Shown here piece by piece: positions 31,944 to 43,824 of a stretch of DNA of 64,000 nucleotides. The position numbers and the translations under genes are program-made. Within the stretch, counting starts at the first letter, position 1, and the number at the start of each line of letters is the position of its first letter. Source of the stretch: Zizania palustris (Eukaryota; Streptophyta; Magnoliopsida; Poales; Poaceae); assembly GCA_019279435.1 (NCBI GenBank), contig JAAALK010000284.1, positions 16,373,294 to 16,437,293 of the forward strand, written 5' to 3'. The notes under the pieces are model-generated. The model did no database searches and was not told the DNA's origin. It saw nothing but the letters and a program-made list of their open reading frames with translations.

Positions 31944-34406
31944 CTACACATGATAAGAACGCCTCGATCGCTCAGTGCTGGGGTGAGTAAAATAATGACG
32001 AGGCATCCAGCACTGAGTGACACGAGTAGTAGGCACAGTAAAAGTAGACGGTCTTCGCACATAAAAATCAGAATGATGCAAAGTGCGAGGTCTACCTACA
32101 TGCAAAGAACGCAAAGCATGTCGAGGTCTCCTACTCTGACGAGGTACAAAGCTACTCACCCGAGGTCTACCACCATATGGAACATGGTGAACACCTCGAG
32201 GAGCAAAACCTCTCCGAGAAGCACGAGGAGCCTCAAAAACAGGACGAGAGTAATACTCAGACTCATGCACACCTAAAGATGGGTAATGCATGTCCTGATA
32301 GCTCATCGCCTGTGCACGTCGCTCATCCTAGATGCGACGGAAACAGAAATCAATCAAATGACCCGCCCTCTGACAATAAGAACAGTGAAACACTCTCCTG
32401 GGGGCACTCTCATGGGTCATAGGAGCAACTCTCACAGGCTCCTTGGGTTTCTTTTGAGTGGTTTTCTTGGGAGGATTTTTCTTGGTAGGAGGAGTGGTTT
32501 TCTTTGGTGGATGGGTAGGCTTTTTGGCTGATGGGGTGTCCAACAGAGCTCTCTTTTTCTCTAGGGTGGTGGGAGAGGTGAAAACAGTTTTGGTCTTACT
32601 GTCTGAAGCTATCCTCTCAAAACCCAAACCTAGAGCTACCCCGGCTCTGTCAGCACACAACTTGGTCTTGGCCAAGAGCAAATCCATCCTACCCTTCCCC
32701 TCAGTGCATTTGTTCACCACAGAAAGAAGGTATTCATTTTCTGACATGAGGTTTTCAGCTCGCTCTCTGACAGTGCCTAGCTGGTCCTTAAGGGTGATGC
32801 AAGTGTCACACACAGGTTGCACATCCTTAGAACTACCGGCCCTCTCCAATCTAGCCTCTAAATCATGAACATGCTTATCACGTAAATTAATGCTATCGCG
32901 CAATAAAGAGCAGTTCATGCAATCAATAATTTCATGAGGTCTAGAATCCACCTCCAAAAGCTGCTTCTGTGCAGTCTCAAGCTCAGAGAGAGTTTGAGCA
33001 TGTACAGAGCGCAACTGAGCAAGCTCACCCATGACAACAGAACAAGACTCACATTCAGCATCATCAAACTTAGACTTAAGCATGGCATATTCAGTAGAAA
33101 TATTTTCTAGCCTAAGTCTAAGGTATTTTCTTTCTCTAGCAGCTTGCACAAGTAATCTATCCTGACCTAGCACTACTTCATTCAGCTCATCTAATTTAAT
33201 TAGTAGCTGGTCAGATGATAGGTTTACCTCAGATGAGTCAAGCTCATCGCCGCTGTGATCGCTGTCGGCCATGAAACAAAGGTCGGTGAAGTCACGTCCC
33301 TTTTTGTCCTTCTTGTCCTCCTTCCTTGGGGACTCCTCCTCCTCAGAGCTCGACTCCTCAGTTGAGGATGTGTCGATGTCGCTGAGAGCAGCAACAAAAG
33401 CTCTGGAAGCGGCCTTGGCTACTTTCTTAGCCATCTTGCCGCGCTTGCCCTTCACAAAGGGTTTCCTCTCCTTCTTGTGGTATTTGGGGCGCTCACTCTC
33501 ATCTCTCTTTTTGACCTTGGGGCAATTTGCCTTAATGTGAGAGGTGTCGCCACATTCATAGCAGCCACTAAAACCACTTCTCCTCTGATCCCGTCTCTCA
33601 TGATGAAAGCGGGTGAACCTCCGGGCAATGAGAGCAAGCTCATCATCAGCTAGAGTATCCACCTGCTCCTTTGTGACGGAGACCAGGGAGGACAAAGCAA
33701 AACCATCTGCTAGAACACAAGTGCCTGATGTGCTTGGTTCTGCAGTGGTGCCACGGCTAGTGCTAGAAACCAATGCCAATGGCTGTGGCAAAGAGCTTCT
33801 GTGCACTGCAAGAGATGCCTTGGCAATCTCTGTGGACTTCAGCTTGCTAAAGAGTTCATCACAGGTCAATGTGTCATAGCCTGTGGACTCCTCAATGCTG
33901 GATATCTTCACCTCCCATATGCTACGGTCAAGAGCATAGAGAAGCTTGATAGCCCTATCATGATCACTGTAAGCAAGCGTCCCGTTGGATCGCAAGTTAC
34001 TCACTATCGCGTCAAAGCGAGAAAACATGGCATCTACAGATTCACCAGGTGCCTGCACAAACAGCTGATACTGTTGATTGTAGGTGCTTTGGCGCCTGGC
34101 CTTAATCTGAGCAGAGCCCTCATGAAAGACAGTGAGTGTTGTCCAAATTTCCCTAGCAGTCCTAAGGTGCTGCACCCTATCAAACTCACTCCGACTCAAA
34201 CCAATGAACAGTATGTTCCTTGCCTTCGAGTTGGCAATATACTGATCTTTTTCAGTTTGAGTGGTGCGGGTATCAGGGATGGAGTATTGTGAGTCCACAA
34301 TCTCCCAAATTGCATTTCCTTGGCTTAACAAGTAAGCCTCCATGCGCACCTTCCAGTATGCAAAATTTGTCCCATCGAACAGAGGAATTTTACTGCCTCT
34401 ATCCAT
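31944..34406 (-). pseudogene. Second Sirevirus gag with an internal nonsense codon
   Basis: Same layout as the outer gag (start MDRGSKIPLFDGTNFAYWKV, CCHC knuckle CYECGDTSHIKANC, coiled coil). A TAG replaces a Lys codon after CFRRI (ending the first frame at 32328); the remaining 120 codons run on in phase to the same terminal TAG used in the outer copy. The second knuckle (CSYCQRAGHLIDFC) is complete here. Confidence 0.85.
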
Positions 34407-34453
34407 GTCGCCAACAGATCACAAAACCGGTTAAGGTCAACTGGTGATCTTAA

Positions 34454-34469
34454 CCCGCTCTGATACCAA
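34454..34469 (-). promoter_or_regulatory. Primer binding site of the second Sirevirus
   Basis: Minus strand TGGTATCAGAGCGGG next to the LTR end at 34471; initiator tRNA-Met type. Confidence 0.85.
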
Positions 34470-34470
34470 T

Positions 34471-36423
34471 TGTTGGACCGGAAACGGCGACCAGAGGGGG
34501 GGTGAATGGGAGCTTTTAAAATTTCGGGCTAAAAACTTAGCCTTCGGTTCTGTTCTGTCTTCTGCGGAACAGGCTTCGAACACTACCTTCGGAGGTCTGG
34601 TTCGGAGGTACTTCGACACCTTCGAACACAGGCTTCGGAGGAGCAATCGTTCGAAGCCAAGAAGACTTCGCTCCACTTACAACCCACGAAAATCTACTCT
34701 GCTAAGTCAGTGCAGGCTCCGCACACGAGGTGCTACGAGCAGGCTTCGCACTTCACCCTTCGCAAGAGTGGACAGCCCTCTGAGGACTTCGACCAAGTAC
34801 TTGGCGACAGCAACTGGTGCTGGGATTCGTACGCGAAGGTATACACGCACACAAAACGGACCACGCTAAGGGCTTCGACACAAGAAGCACTACGGGAAAA
34901 GATCAGGGCTTCGCTAGTAAGCAGCGAGGTCTTGCCTCGTGTTACACAGAGCGACAGCACACTGAAAAACACACTTCGCGAGAAAAACACCCTTCGCCAA
35001 GACAGGCTTCGGTGAACTAAAGACTAGCGAGGTATGCAATGCGAGCTCAAGCAAAAGCACACAGAAGCAGGGCTTCGCCGCTTGAACAAGGAACACAAAA
35101 TATATTGAACTCAGAATGAATACAGCGAGGTCTGTCTACAGGAGCTCAACAGTAAATGCTCAAAGTGTTAAATGTTACCTACCGAGCCCCCATATTTATA
35201 GCCCACGGCTTCATCCTAAGGAAGTGACTACTTTACCCCTAGGGTTTACAACAGATTTGTCTCTACAGAACTAAGGGGTACAAAAGGTAGTCCACCTTTA
35301 TTTTGGAGGCTTCTCTGTCAGCTGCAGAGGGGACAGTGTCAGCCTTTTTCAGAACAGACAGTGTCAGCCTTTACAGTGTTGACTTCTGGAACCTCCCTTC
35401 GCACCGGAGGGTGCGGTAGCTTCGGCGAGAAGCCTGTAGCCTGTTGGCCTTCGCTCCGCCGAAGAAGTCCTTCGATACAGTGACGGTTTTAAGCCGAAGC
35501 CGTCAAAGCCCTTGGGCCTTCGCACCACCACCTCCGGAGTGGATCACCACGGCTTCGCAGCTACTCCCAGCTCGAACACCGTCCGTCCGTGTACCGAAGC
35601 CATGCATGGCCGAAGCACCACAAGTCATCCTCACTCCGAAGCCCCACCTCCGGAGTACCACCCTTCGAAGTCCCTCCTTCGTCCAAGGCCTCCGCATGAA
35701 GCATTCCATGAGCACTCCGTCGCAGTGCCTCTCCCCGAGCACACTCCACGACGAGCCTCACCCGGACAATGCCTTCGATGCACCTCGACTTCTGAGACCT
35801 TCGTCGGGTAACCTTCGAGTGTCTCCCTCCGGAGCACACTTCGAATTCCATGCCTCCGCAGAGGACTTGATCCACCACCTCCGAAGTCACTCCATCCGGA
35901 GTACCTTCGAAGTGCCTCACTCCGAGGACTTTGTCTCGGAGTACCTTCAGCCGGAGCCACGCTCCGCACTCTCTGCCTTCACCTGGCACGCCTTGACCCG
36001 AGGACCGACCCGGACCACCTTCGCAGCCACCGTGACGGAGCTCCCCGCTCCCCTGGCATCAAGCCACCCGCTTGACCCAGGTTCACCTGGCTCGAACCCT
36101 GTCCGTCGCCTCCGAAGTCCCTGCGCACCACAGACAAGCAAACAAGTGTATCCAGTACTCCGGAGACCTCTCCGGGTTAGCAACCTCCGGTACACACTCC
36201 GGTGTACCGCCCAAAGTACCGAAGCCATCGGTACGAACCCTGTCATCGTGTACTGCCGGACCCCTCCGACGAGCACACTCCGCTGCACAGCTGCAGCAAG
36301 CAAACACCTCCGAACACCCTTCGGAGAACCACCTCCGAAGCCCCTTCGGAGGTACCCTTCGAACAGAGGGTAAAATCCTGTCAATCACTCATCACAAACA
36401 CCGAAACCACCCTTGGTTTCTCA
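34471..36423 (-). mobile_element. 5' LTR of the second Sirevirus
   Basis: 1953 bp, TGTTGGACCGG to CCTTGGTTTCTCA on the plus strand. A TATAAATA box lies on the minus strand near 35200. Rich in CTTCGAAG/CCTCCGAAG palindromes. It is slightly shorter than the outer LTRs because of several indels. Confidence 0.88.
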
Positions 36424-38301
36424 GAGGTCCCTTGACAACTCCGAACGCAGGCTTCATAGGTCCAAAAGTTCGAAGCCAAGAAGACTTCGCTCCACTAACA
36501 ACCCTCGAAAATCTACTCTGCTAAGTCAGTGCAGGCTCCGCACACAGGGTGCTTCGAGCAGGCTTCGCACTTCACCCTTTGCAAGAGTGGACACCCTACT
36601 GAGGACTTCGACCAAGTACTTGCCAACAGCAACAGGTGCTGGGCTTCGTACACGAAGGTCTAAACGCACACTAATAGACTTCGCTAGGGGCTTCGACACA
36701 AGAAGCAAAACGGGCTTCGATCAGGGCTTCGCTAGTAAGCAGCGAGGTCTCGCCTCCTGTTACACAGAGCGACAGCACACTGAAAAACACACTTCGCACG
36801 AAAGACACCCTTCGCCTAGACAGGCTTCGGCGCACTACAACTAGCGAGGTATGTAAAGCGAGCTCAAGCAAAAAGCACACAGAAGCAGGGCTTCGCCGCT
36901 TGAACACGAAACACTGAAAATGAACTCTCTGGATGAATACAACGAAGTGTGTGGCTACAGGAGCTCGACAGTAAATGCTCAAAGTGTTAAATGTTACCTA
37001 CCGAGCCCCCATATTTATAGCCCACAGTTCACCCAAAGGAAGTGACTACTTTACCCCTAGGGTTTACATTGGATTTGTCTCTATTGAACTAAGGGGTACA
37101 AAAGGTAGTCCAACTTTATTCTGGAGGCTTCTCTGTCAGCTTTGCAGAGGGGACAGCGTCAGCTTTTTGCAGAGCAGACAGTGTCAGCCTTTGCAGTCTT
37201 TGACCTTCTGGAGCCTCCCTTCGCACGCGAGGGTGCGGTAGCTTCGGCGAGAAGCCTTGAGCCAGATGGCCTTCGCTTCACCGAAGTCAGCCTTCGATAC
37301 AGTGACGGTTTTGAGCCGAAGTCGTTAAAGCCCTTGGGCCTTCGCACCAACACCTCCGGAGTGGACCACCACGGCTTCGCAGCTACTCTCAGCTCGAACT
37401 TCGTCAGTCCGTGTACCGAAGCCATGCAGGCCGAAGTACCACAAGACAACCATACTCCGGAGCTAGCCTCGCTCCGAAGCCTTCCTCACTCCGAAGCCCC
37501 ACCTTTGGAGTACCACCCTTCGAAGTCCCTCCTTCGTCCAAGGCCTCCGCACGAAGCATTCCATGAGCCCTTCGTCGCAGTGTCTCTCCCCGAGCACACT
37601 CCTCGACGAGCCTCACCCGGACCATGCCTTCGATGCGCCTCGACTTCTGAGACCTTCGTCGGGCACCTTCGAATGTCTCCCTCCGGAGCACACTTCGAAC
37701 GCCTTGCCTCCGCAGAGGACTTGATCCATCCAACTCCGAAGTCACTCCATTCGGAGTACCTTTGAAGTGCCTCACCTCCGAGGACTTTGTCTCGGAGCAC
37801 CTTCAACCGGAGCCACGCTCCGCACTCTTTGCCTTCACCTGGCACACCTCGACCTGAGGACCGACCCGGACCCCCTTCGCAGCCACCGTGACGGAGCTCC
37901 CCGCTCCCTGGCATCAAGCCTCCCGCTTGACCCAGGTTCACCTGCTACGTTCGTCTGTCTCCTCCGAAGTCCCTGCGCACCACAAACAAGCAGACAAGTG
38001 TGTCCAGTACTCCGGAGACCTCTCCGGGTTAGCAACCTTCGGCACACACTCCGGTGTACCGCCCAAAGTACCGAACCCTCGGTACACACCCAGTCAACGT
38101 GTACTGTCGGACCCCTCCGACACGCACACTCCGCTGCAACAGCTGCAGCAACCAACCACCGAACACACTTCGGTGAAACCACCTCCGAACACCCTTCGGA
38201 GGTCCAACCTCCGAACCCCTTCCGGAGGTACCCCTTCGAACAGAGGTAAAAAGCCTGTCAATCACTCATCACAAACACTGAAACCAACCCTTGGTTTCTC
38301 A
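36424..38301 (-). mobile_element. Outer Sirevirus 5' LTR, first 1.88 kb
   Basis: Starts in mid-LTR (GAGGTCCCTTGACAACTCC, equal to 15828 onward) and ends CCTTGGTTTCTCA before the CAGTG duplication. Adding the 135 bp at 29926-30060 gives about 2013 bp, matching the outer 3' LTR. Confidence 0.88.
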
Positions 38302-38306
38302 CAGTG
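38302..38306. repeat. Target site duplication CAGTG (right)
   Basis: Second copy of the duplication at 15691-15695, marking the right boundary of the outer Sirevirus. Confidence 0.88.
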
Positions 38307-38873
38307 GCTCTCACAACTAGACGAAAACTCCAAGGCATGGTCCCCAAGATGGCTTGTCACTTCGCGTGGAGGAAGAACACAATATAGAGCCAAACTACAG
38401 ACGGAGAAACAATTTTGTCGTGGCGGCGCTAAGAAAAATTAGTGGCCGAAGTGAATCAACCACCGACGGCTACAGCCAAAAGTAGTTGGCGGCGCTTGGG
38501 AAAACGAAAGGGAAAAACCAATTGGATTGTGATTGATGGAAACCTTAGAAGGTCAATCCATGGCTATTTATAGCCTACACAAAAATAAAGGAAAAAACCA
38601 AACCGCCTCTATGGTATTTTTACAGAGATAGTTCTAAAGGGCAAAAACATCCAAACCACGGTAAGTCTTCTCTTCCTTCAAAGTACCTCCATCCGGAGCG
38701 CCCCTTCGAAGTGCCTCCCCTCAGAGGACTTCCTCATAATCTCTTCTCCTTTGACAATCACTCATCATCTAGGAGCCATGAGGCCCACGGTTTTTACCAT
38801 GGCTCCTCATCTTTAATAGAGATTATTTCTCGTCAGTAATAGAGTTTTCTATGGTAGTGTAGGATTGATATGA
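38307..38873 (-). other. LTR-like remnant flanking the Sirevirus
   Basis: No gene. A minus-strand TATAAATA (about 38571-38580) and words such as CTTCGAAGTGCCTCC and CAATCACTCATCA resemble Sirevirus LTR sequence, so the outer element may have landed beside or in an older LTR. Ends cannot be defined. Confidence 0.35.
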
Positions 38874-38881
38874 GTGGCTAC

Positions 38882-39834
38882 CATAGTTGTTAAGGCGTCG
38901 CCTAATCGTCGCCTAATCGTCGCCTAATCGATGATTAGGCGTCTAGGCGGTCGCCGGCGAACGCCACGGGCGACGACTCTCCACAAGTGAGTGTGGTGTC
39001 TGCCTCAGCGAGTATGGCGCCCGCCTCATCGTGTTTGGCGTCGTGCGGACGCCTTATTGCTTCACATGGACGACACACGACAGTTGTGATGGCTTGACGA
39101 GGAGACAACACCAGATCCGATCCACGTCCGAGACGCCTAGATCCGCACCTCACTGCTTGGATCCACATCTGCCCCGCCACCGCCCAGTCATCGTTGCTCG
39201 GTCGCTGCCCAGTTGCCGCCGCCAGATCTGCGCCAGCATGAGTCTGCCGACCGCTGTGAGAGAGGAGTGGGGAACTGGGGTTTGGGAGGGGAAGAGACAG
39301 CGGGAGAGGGGAGGGAGTGAGACGTGGAACCAGGAGGAAAGTGAAAAAACAGAGAGAGATGGAGAAAAGTGAGAGGGGAAAAACAGAGAGATGGACAAAA
39401 GTGAGAAAAAGGAAGAGAGAGAGATGGAGAAAAGCATGGCAAAAGGAAGGTTTTATAAAGTATGTCCATGCTGCCCCAACAAGCCAACAGAGTAGCACTG
39501 TGCACAGTTTTTTTCTATAATTACATATAGAAAAAGTGTTTTAGTTTATCAGTTAATTCAGTTAATTTCATGATTAACCCTTAATCTCTAGTCAATTGAT
39601 CATTGCACCAACTATCAGTGACTGGTAAACATTAATCTATTAGTGACCTAATTAGTATTAAGTGATGATAAATTAATGGTGTTTTCATATTTATTCCCAA
39701 TACAATTGTGCAATACCATTGCCATGTCATTTTTATAAAGTGAATATGGCGTCGCCTCGCCGCATGCCATACTTGCCTAAAAGTTGTGAAGGTGATTTGG
39801 CGCCTCGCCTCGCCGCGCCGCCATAACAACTATG
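38882..39834. mobile_element. Non-autonomous hAT-type transposon, 953 bp
   Basis: Inverted ends CATAGTTGTTAAGGCG and CGCCATAACAACTATG are flanked by a perfect 8-bp duplication GTGGCTAC (38874-38881 and 39835-39842). Eight-base duplications with CA...TG ends fit hAT elements. Both subterminal parts are rich in CGTCGCC/GGCGACG words; the left one has three tandem CGTCGCCTAAT units. No transposase frame. Confidence 0.85.
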
Positions 39835-39842
39835 GTGGCTAC

Positions 39843-40460
39843 AACTCTTTTTCCTCTGGTTGGACTCACAAAGGAATCCATCCGGATTCTCGTTAATAGT
39901 GTTCTCACACTGATAACTGACACATTCGGCAAAACATATATGATAAGCACATGGGACTTGAGTTTCATGAACTTGCTCCTCTCCTTTCTTCAGGAGGCAA
40001 AAGATATATGATAAGCATAATCATTAGTCCATCAACTCTAAAAGGAGTGGGTGGACGATAGTGGTCCAATCAATCGCACCAAACCTCTGTTGTTGTCATG
40101 ATGAGATGGTGCTATCCATCTTACCACCGCTTTGCTAGCGACGAAGAGACAAAATTTGTGTTTCCACCATGAAGAGTGGAAAACTTGCTATGGCACACGT
40201 GCCACTATTGTATAATGCCAGGAGAGGCACTTGAGGATGGAAGCCTAGAGGGAAAGACATCCCTTAGCTCTATCCATGGCCACTATAGTTCCTCGACATT
40301 TGAACGTGTGCGCCCTGAGCACCTAGTGTGGGCAAAAAATATCTAAAAACCGAAAACCAAACTGAATGGAACAAAACCAAACCAATAACATGTAATTTCA
40401 GTTTATCTTTTAATATTTGTTTTTTTATTATTGGTAAGTTCAGTGTTTGGTTTGCGGTTC
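39843..40460. other. Gene-free DNA
   Basis: No supported gene or element boundary. A run of AAACCGAAAACCAAACTGAA-type words occurs near 40350. Confidence 0.3.
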
Positions 40461-41446
40461 CACTACTAGATAATGTGACATTATGACTGATTGAAAACCC
40501 CTATTTAGTCTCGGTTTTTAAATCGGTATTGTCTATCAGGGACTAAAGGGTGGCACATTAGTACTAGTTTAGGACTCCATCATATACTAATGGTTATACA
40601 TTCAATATTGGCTGGAAATCTCAACTAATATTCGATACAGTTTTTTATTTCTGTTTTTCGTACGTTGTTTTAACGTAACAAATTTAATAAAACTTTGTCA
40701 TAATTGATTGCAATTATTTTTCATTTCTACTGACAATCACTGTAAAGGTTAAGATATATATATATAATATTGTTATTGAGAATACATTATAAATTCTTTA
40801 AATACATATAATTCTAAACCCTAAACCATATTCCTCATCCTCTCAACATCATCATCACCACTAGTCTTCTTCCTCTAAATTTTTGGTCACAACTAGATCA
40901 ATAACATTACAGACAACAATACATGTATTAACATTTGTATTGTCATCGTCCATCATCGCCTTTGAATTCTCATCATTTTAGATGACACCTAATAAAGGAA
41001 TTGTTGGATGATGATGACACCATTGATGGATTCTTCATAGAAAAGAGTACATTTACAAAAAAAATTCTTCAAGAATCAAAATGAACACAATATACATACT
41101 AGTGTGAGAGCAACATAGAGAGGGAGGTTGTTTGTATGCCATAGAGATGGTAAGCAAACAACATTGAATGACCACTCTTAATATAGTCATATCTTTAGTA
41201 CCGAATGAAGTTATTAGTTATCAACTGGTACTAAAGGACAAATAAATAGTCGGGCGTAATTTATGAATAGTCATACCTTTAGTAGCAATTAAAATTTTCA
41301 ACCGGTACTAAAAAGTAGATGAATAGTCGAGCATGGTTATCTATATATCACACAAAAAACTTTTAGTACATAGATATACCTTTAGTACCAGTTAAAGTTA
41401 TTAACGGGTACTAAAGGGTAGATAAATAGTGAGACGTAGTTGCCAA
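40461..41446. mobile_element. CACTA-like repeat block
   Basis: Begins CACTACTAGATAATG, a possible CACTA terminus, and contains repeated inverted TTTAGTACCAGTT / AACCGGTACTAAA words. Near the right side a unit of about 100 bp (CTTTAGTACC through TACTAAAGG and AAATAGTCGGG) is repeated three times (about 41185, 41275, 41380). No opposite terminus or duplication was found. Confidence 0.4.
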
Positions 41447-41716
41447 AACTCGACTCTAAGGACTATTTGCATGCTCCTAAATATATAGCTCTGGATGTCA
41501 TAACTTCCTTGGTTCGATCAATATGGTATCTCGCATATATAAAAGGAGAGGACCGTGATTACGGAAAGGAGACCAAATCTAGCTAGGAAGAGCCTAAGTT
41601 AGATGTAGATCAATATAAGAACAACTAGATTTTGTAAAGAGCTAATGTTTACCTCAGTCCTAGCCTGGAGTTAAGCAAGGGCTTGTAATCTCCTGACGAG
41701 ATATTCTCGTCTTTAA

Positions 41717-41823
41717 GGGCTTGTTTGGGAATTTCAAATCACAGCCCATTCTCGGGATTTTAAACTAAAATCCTGACCCATCCACAGGGAATGGGCCAGA
41801 ATTTGGGGTTCCCAAAGAGGCCC
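41717..41823. mobile_element. Tourist-type MITE, 107 bp
   Basis: Ends GGGCTTGTTTGGGAA and TTCCCAAAGAGGCCC are inverted with few mismatches and flanked by TAA (41714-41716 and 41824-41826). Such ends are typical of Tourist MITEs of the PIF/Harbinger group. Confidence 0.78.
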
Positions 41824-41826
41824 TAA

Positions 41827-42646
41827 TAGAGTCCATCATACATAAGCATCTTGCGATGACTCAAATTAATTTAAACTTCCCTTGTGTTCACTCCTCACCG
41901 AGACGAGCAGCTACAATTCTCGGTCGTCTAGTCAAACTCAAAAAGGGGTCCCTCTAAGAGTTTCTTTGCACCAACAATATGCATCGATCCATGTGACAGC
42001 TATAATTCTACAAAAAAATATGCCTTTACATAGATATAGTGAGTTTTCTAAACGGTCACTATCTTGAAAATCTCATATTGCCAATAAATTCAATACATAT
42101 GAAACTTGTAGTTAATCGTGCAGCGATGTTGACATGCATACCTACATGGCTAACTAGCAGGGGTCATCTCTCATCTGTGCCTAGCCCCTAGCACGGTGTC
42201 ATACTTAACAACGCATAGGCATCGTTGTGTGATAGAAGTGATTTGCATCATCGCTTGCAAAGCAAATTTAAGTGATTTTTTGAAGCAATTTGCAAGACGA
42301 TTAACTAAACTGTACCATCTCGCAAGTCGTGGTAGTACCAAACATTTTACAAGTCTATAAATAATCAAAGCTAGAAAAGAGCATAAAACTTCAACGAGCA
42401 CCTGAAGATGTATTTGTCTAAAGCGCCTAAGAAGCAACTAAAGAATCTAAACAAGTTTGATGACAATAGTGCCGTCGATACAGTAGCAAGGGTCCGCTTG
42501 TTCTCTGGAAGCTTAAAAGATACTCCCTCGGATATAAAGAATAAGTCATTTAGAATATCGTTTCAGATATAATTTATTAGAGAACATTTATCCTTCTTTG
42601 TGTATATTAAATAGAACACAAAATAATTTAATAGTCTTCTCTATGG
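41827..42646. other. Gene-free DNA
   Basis: No supported gene; short frames show no recognisable content. AT-rich toward the right. Confidence 0.3.
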
Positions 42647-42649
42647 TTA

Positions 42650-43347
42650 GACTATTCACAATGGTGGGTTTCATAACACTGTTTTCTAGAATGTCACATC
42701 AGTTTTACAACTGAATGAAATACCCTCTCTCAGTGGAGAGTTTCATTTTACTATTTTCTAGGCTAACCAGTGTAATTAAATGTAACTAGCTCTCATGAAA
42801 TACCCTTCTCTGATGAAACGATTTAGCTCTCAATGGGTGTTTCATTTCATTTCATCCATCTTGGAAGTTAGCACCATATTATAGTAATGACACTATTTCC
42901 TTCTCTTTCTTCATTAATTGAATGTCATGTTAGTAAAAAATCTGATGTGACATGGTAATTAATACCATAAAACATCCCATTGTGAATAGCAGACTATTCA
43001 CAATGGTGGGTTTCATAACACTGTTTCCTAGAATGTCACGTCAGCTTTACAACTGAATGAAATACATTCTCTCAGTGAAGAGTTTCATTTCACAATTTCC
43101 TAGGCTAACCAGTGTAATTAAATACAACTAACTCTCATGAAATACCCTCTCTCTGATGAAACGATTTCTCTCAATGGTTGTTTCATTTCGTTTCATTCGT
43201 ACTAGAAACGGGTTAGCATCATGTCATGGTGATGACACTACTTTCTTCTCTTTCTTCATTAATTGAATTTCATGTAAGTAAAAAAATCTAATGTGACATG
43301 GTAATTAATACCATAAAACACCACATAAAACCCTATTATAAATAACC
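42650..43347. mobile_element. Head-to-tail dimer of a Tourist-like MITE
   Basis: Two copies (42650-42991 and 42992-43347) each run from GACTATTCACAATGG to a CCATTGTGAATAGC-type end and are clearly alike throughout. One TTA lies before the first copy (42647-42649) and one after the second (43348-43350), none between them. A third copy is at 49936-50247. Confidence 0.8.
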
Positions 43348-43350
43348 TTA

Positions 43351-43824
43351 GTATTTCAAACATTGAAACAGCGTGTGCCTGGCGCACCGGACAGAGAGGA
43401 GACGCATTGTCGCCGCACAGTAGACAGTGACAGCTAAAAATTAAATGATGTTTTATGTGACTTTATTACAAAGCTAAAACAACTTATTTTTTATAATACT
43501 TTTTTCTCCTGCAGCTTAAAACGCTATCATTTTAAATTTCAGAATATTATTTAATATTTTTATCAATCTTTTTACAGTTTAAACGTGAAAACCGTTATAA
43601 ATATAACTTATAACCAAAAAATTGAAATTACTTTTTGTTAAGATACCGGATGACATTTTTTTCAATTAGCCAAAAAGCACCCTCCACAAAATTTCTTCGA
43701 ACACCAACGAATGACATTCCGCTACAATAGATGTATATTTAGTCCACTAGATCAGTTAACAGAAAACAAGGTCTGATCTGCTACTGATCAACGATCCTCA
43801 GGCAACTCTTGCACCATTTTCAAG
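43351..43824. other. 3' flank of the CUE-domain gene
   Basis: Contains a short GC-rich stretch and AT-rich DNA, with the presumed 3' UTR of the minus-strand gene in the last 150 bp. No other feature. Confidence 0.35.

Larger units (their letters stand above)
30061..36423 (-). mobile_element. Second Sirevirus, 3'-truncated, nested in the outer 5' LTR
   Basis: Contains a complete LTR (34471-36423), a primer site, gag and the first part of pol, then breaks off in RT at about 30061. Its own 3' LTR and the rest of pol are missing. Its LTR differs from the outer ones by several small indels, so it is a separate insertion of a related subfamily and not a product of unequal exchange within one element. 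Confidence 0.8.
15696..38301 (-). mobile_element. Outer Sirevirus-type Ty1/Copia retrotransposon with two nested insertions
   Basis: The 22.6-kb span is bounded by TG...CA ends and CAGTG duplications. On the minus strand the order is 5' LTR (38301-36424, continued at about 30060-29926), primer site, gag (29861-27402), protease-integrase-RT-RNase H (27386-24233), a polypurine-rich segment (24232-23071), and 3' LTR (23070-22644, continued at 17283-15696). The 5' LTR is split by a second Sirevirus and the 3' LTR by a CRM-like gypsy element. The restored LTR lengths agree (about 2.01 kb each). Copia order (integrase before RT), 2-kb palindrome-rich LTRs, large gag and multiple polypurine tracts point to the Sirevirus (Opie/Ji-like) lineage. 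Confidence 0.88.

Noticed and set aside
29926..38301. Tandem LTRs produced by unequal recombination within one element
   Set aside because: The LTR at 34471 differs by indels from the others, and the split halves at 29926 and 36424 join exactly, which favours nested insertion.
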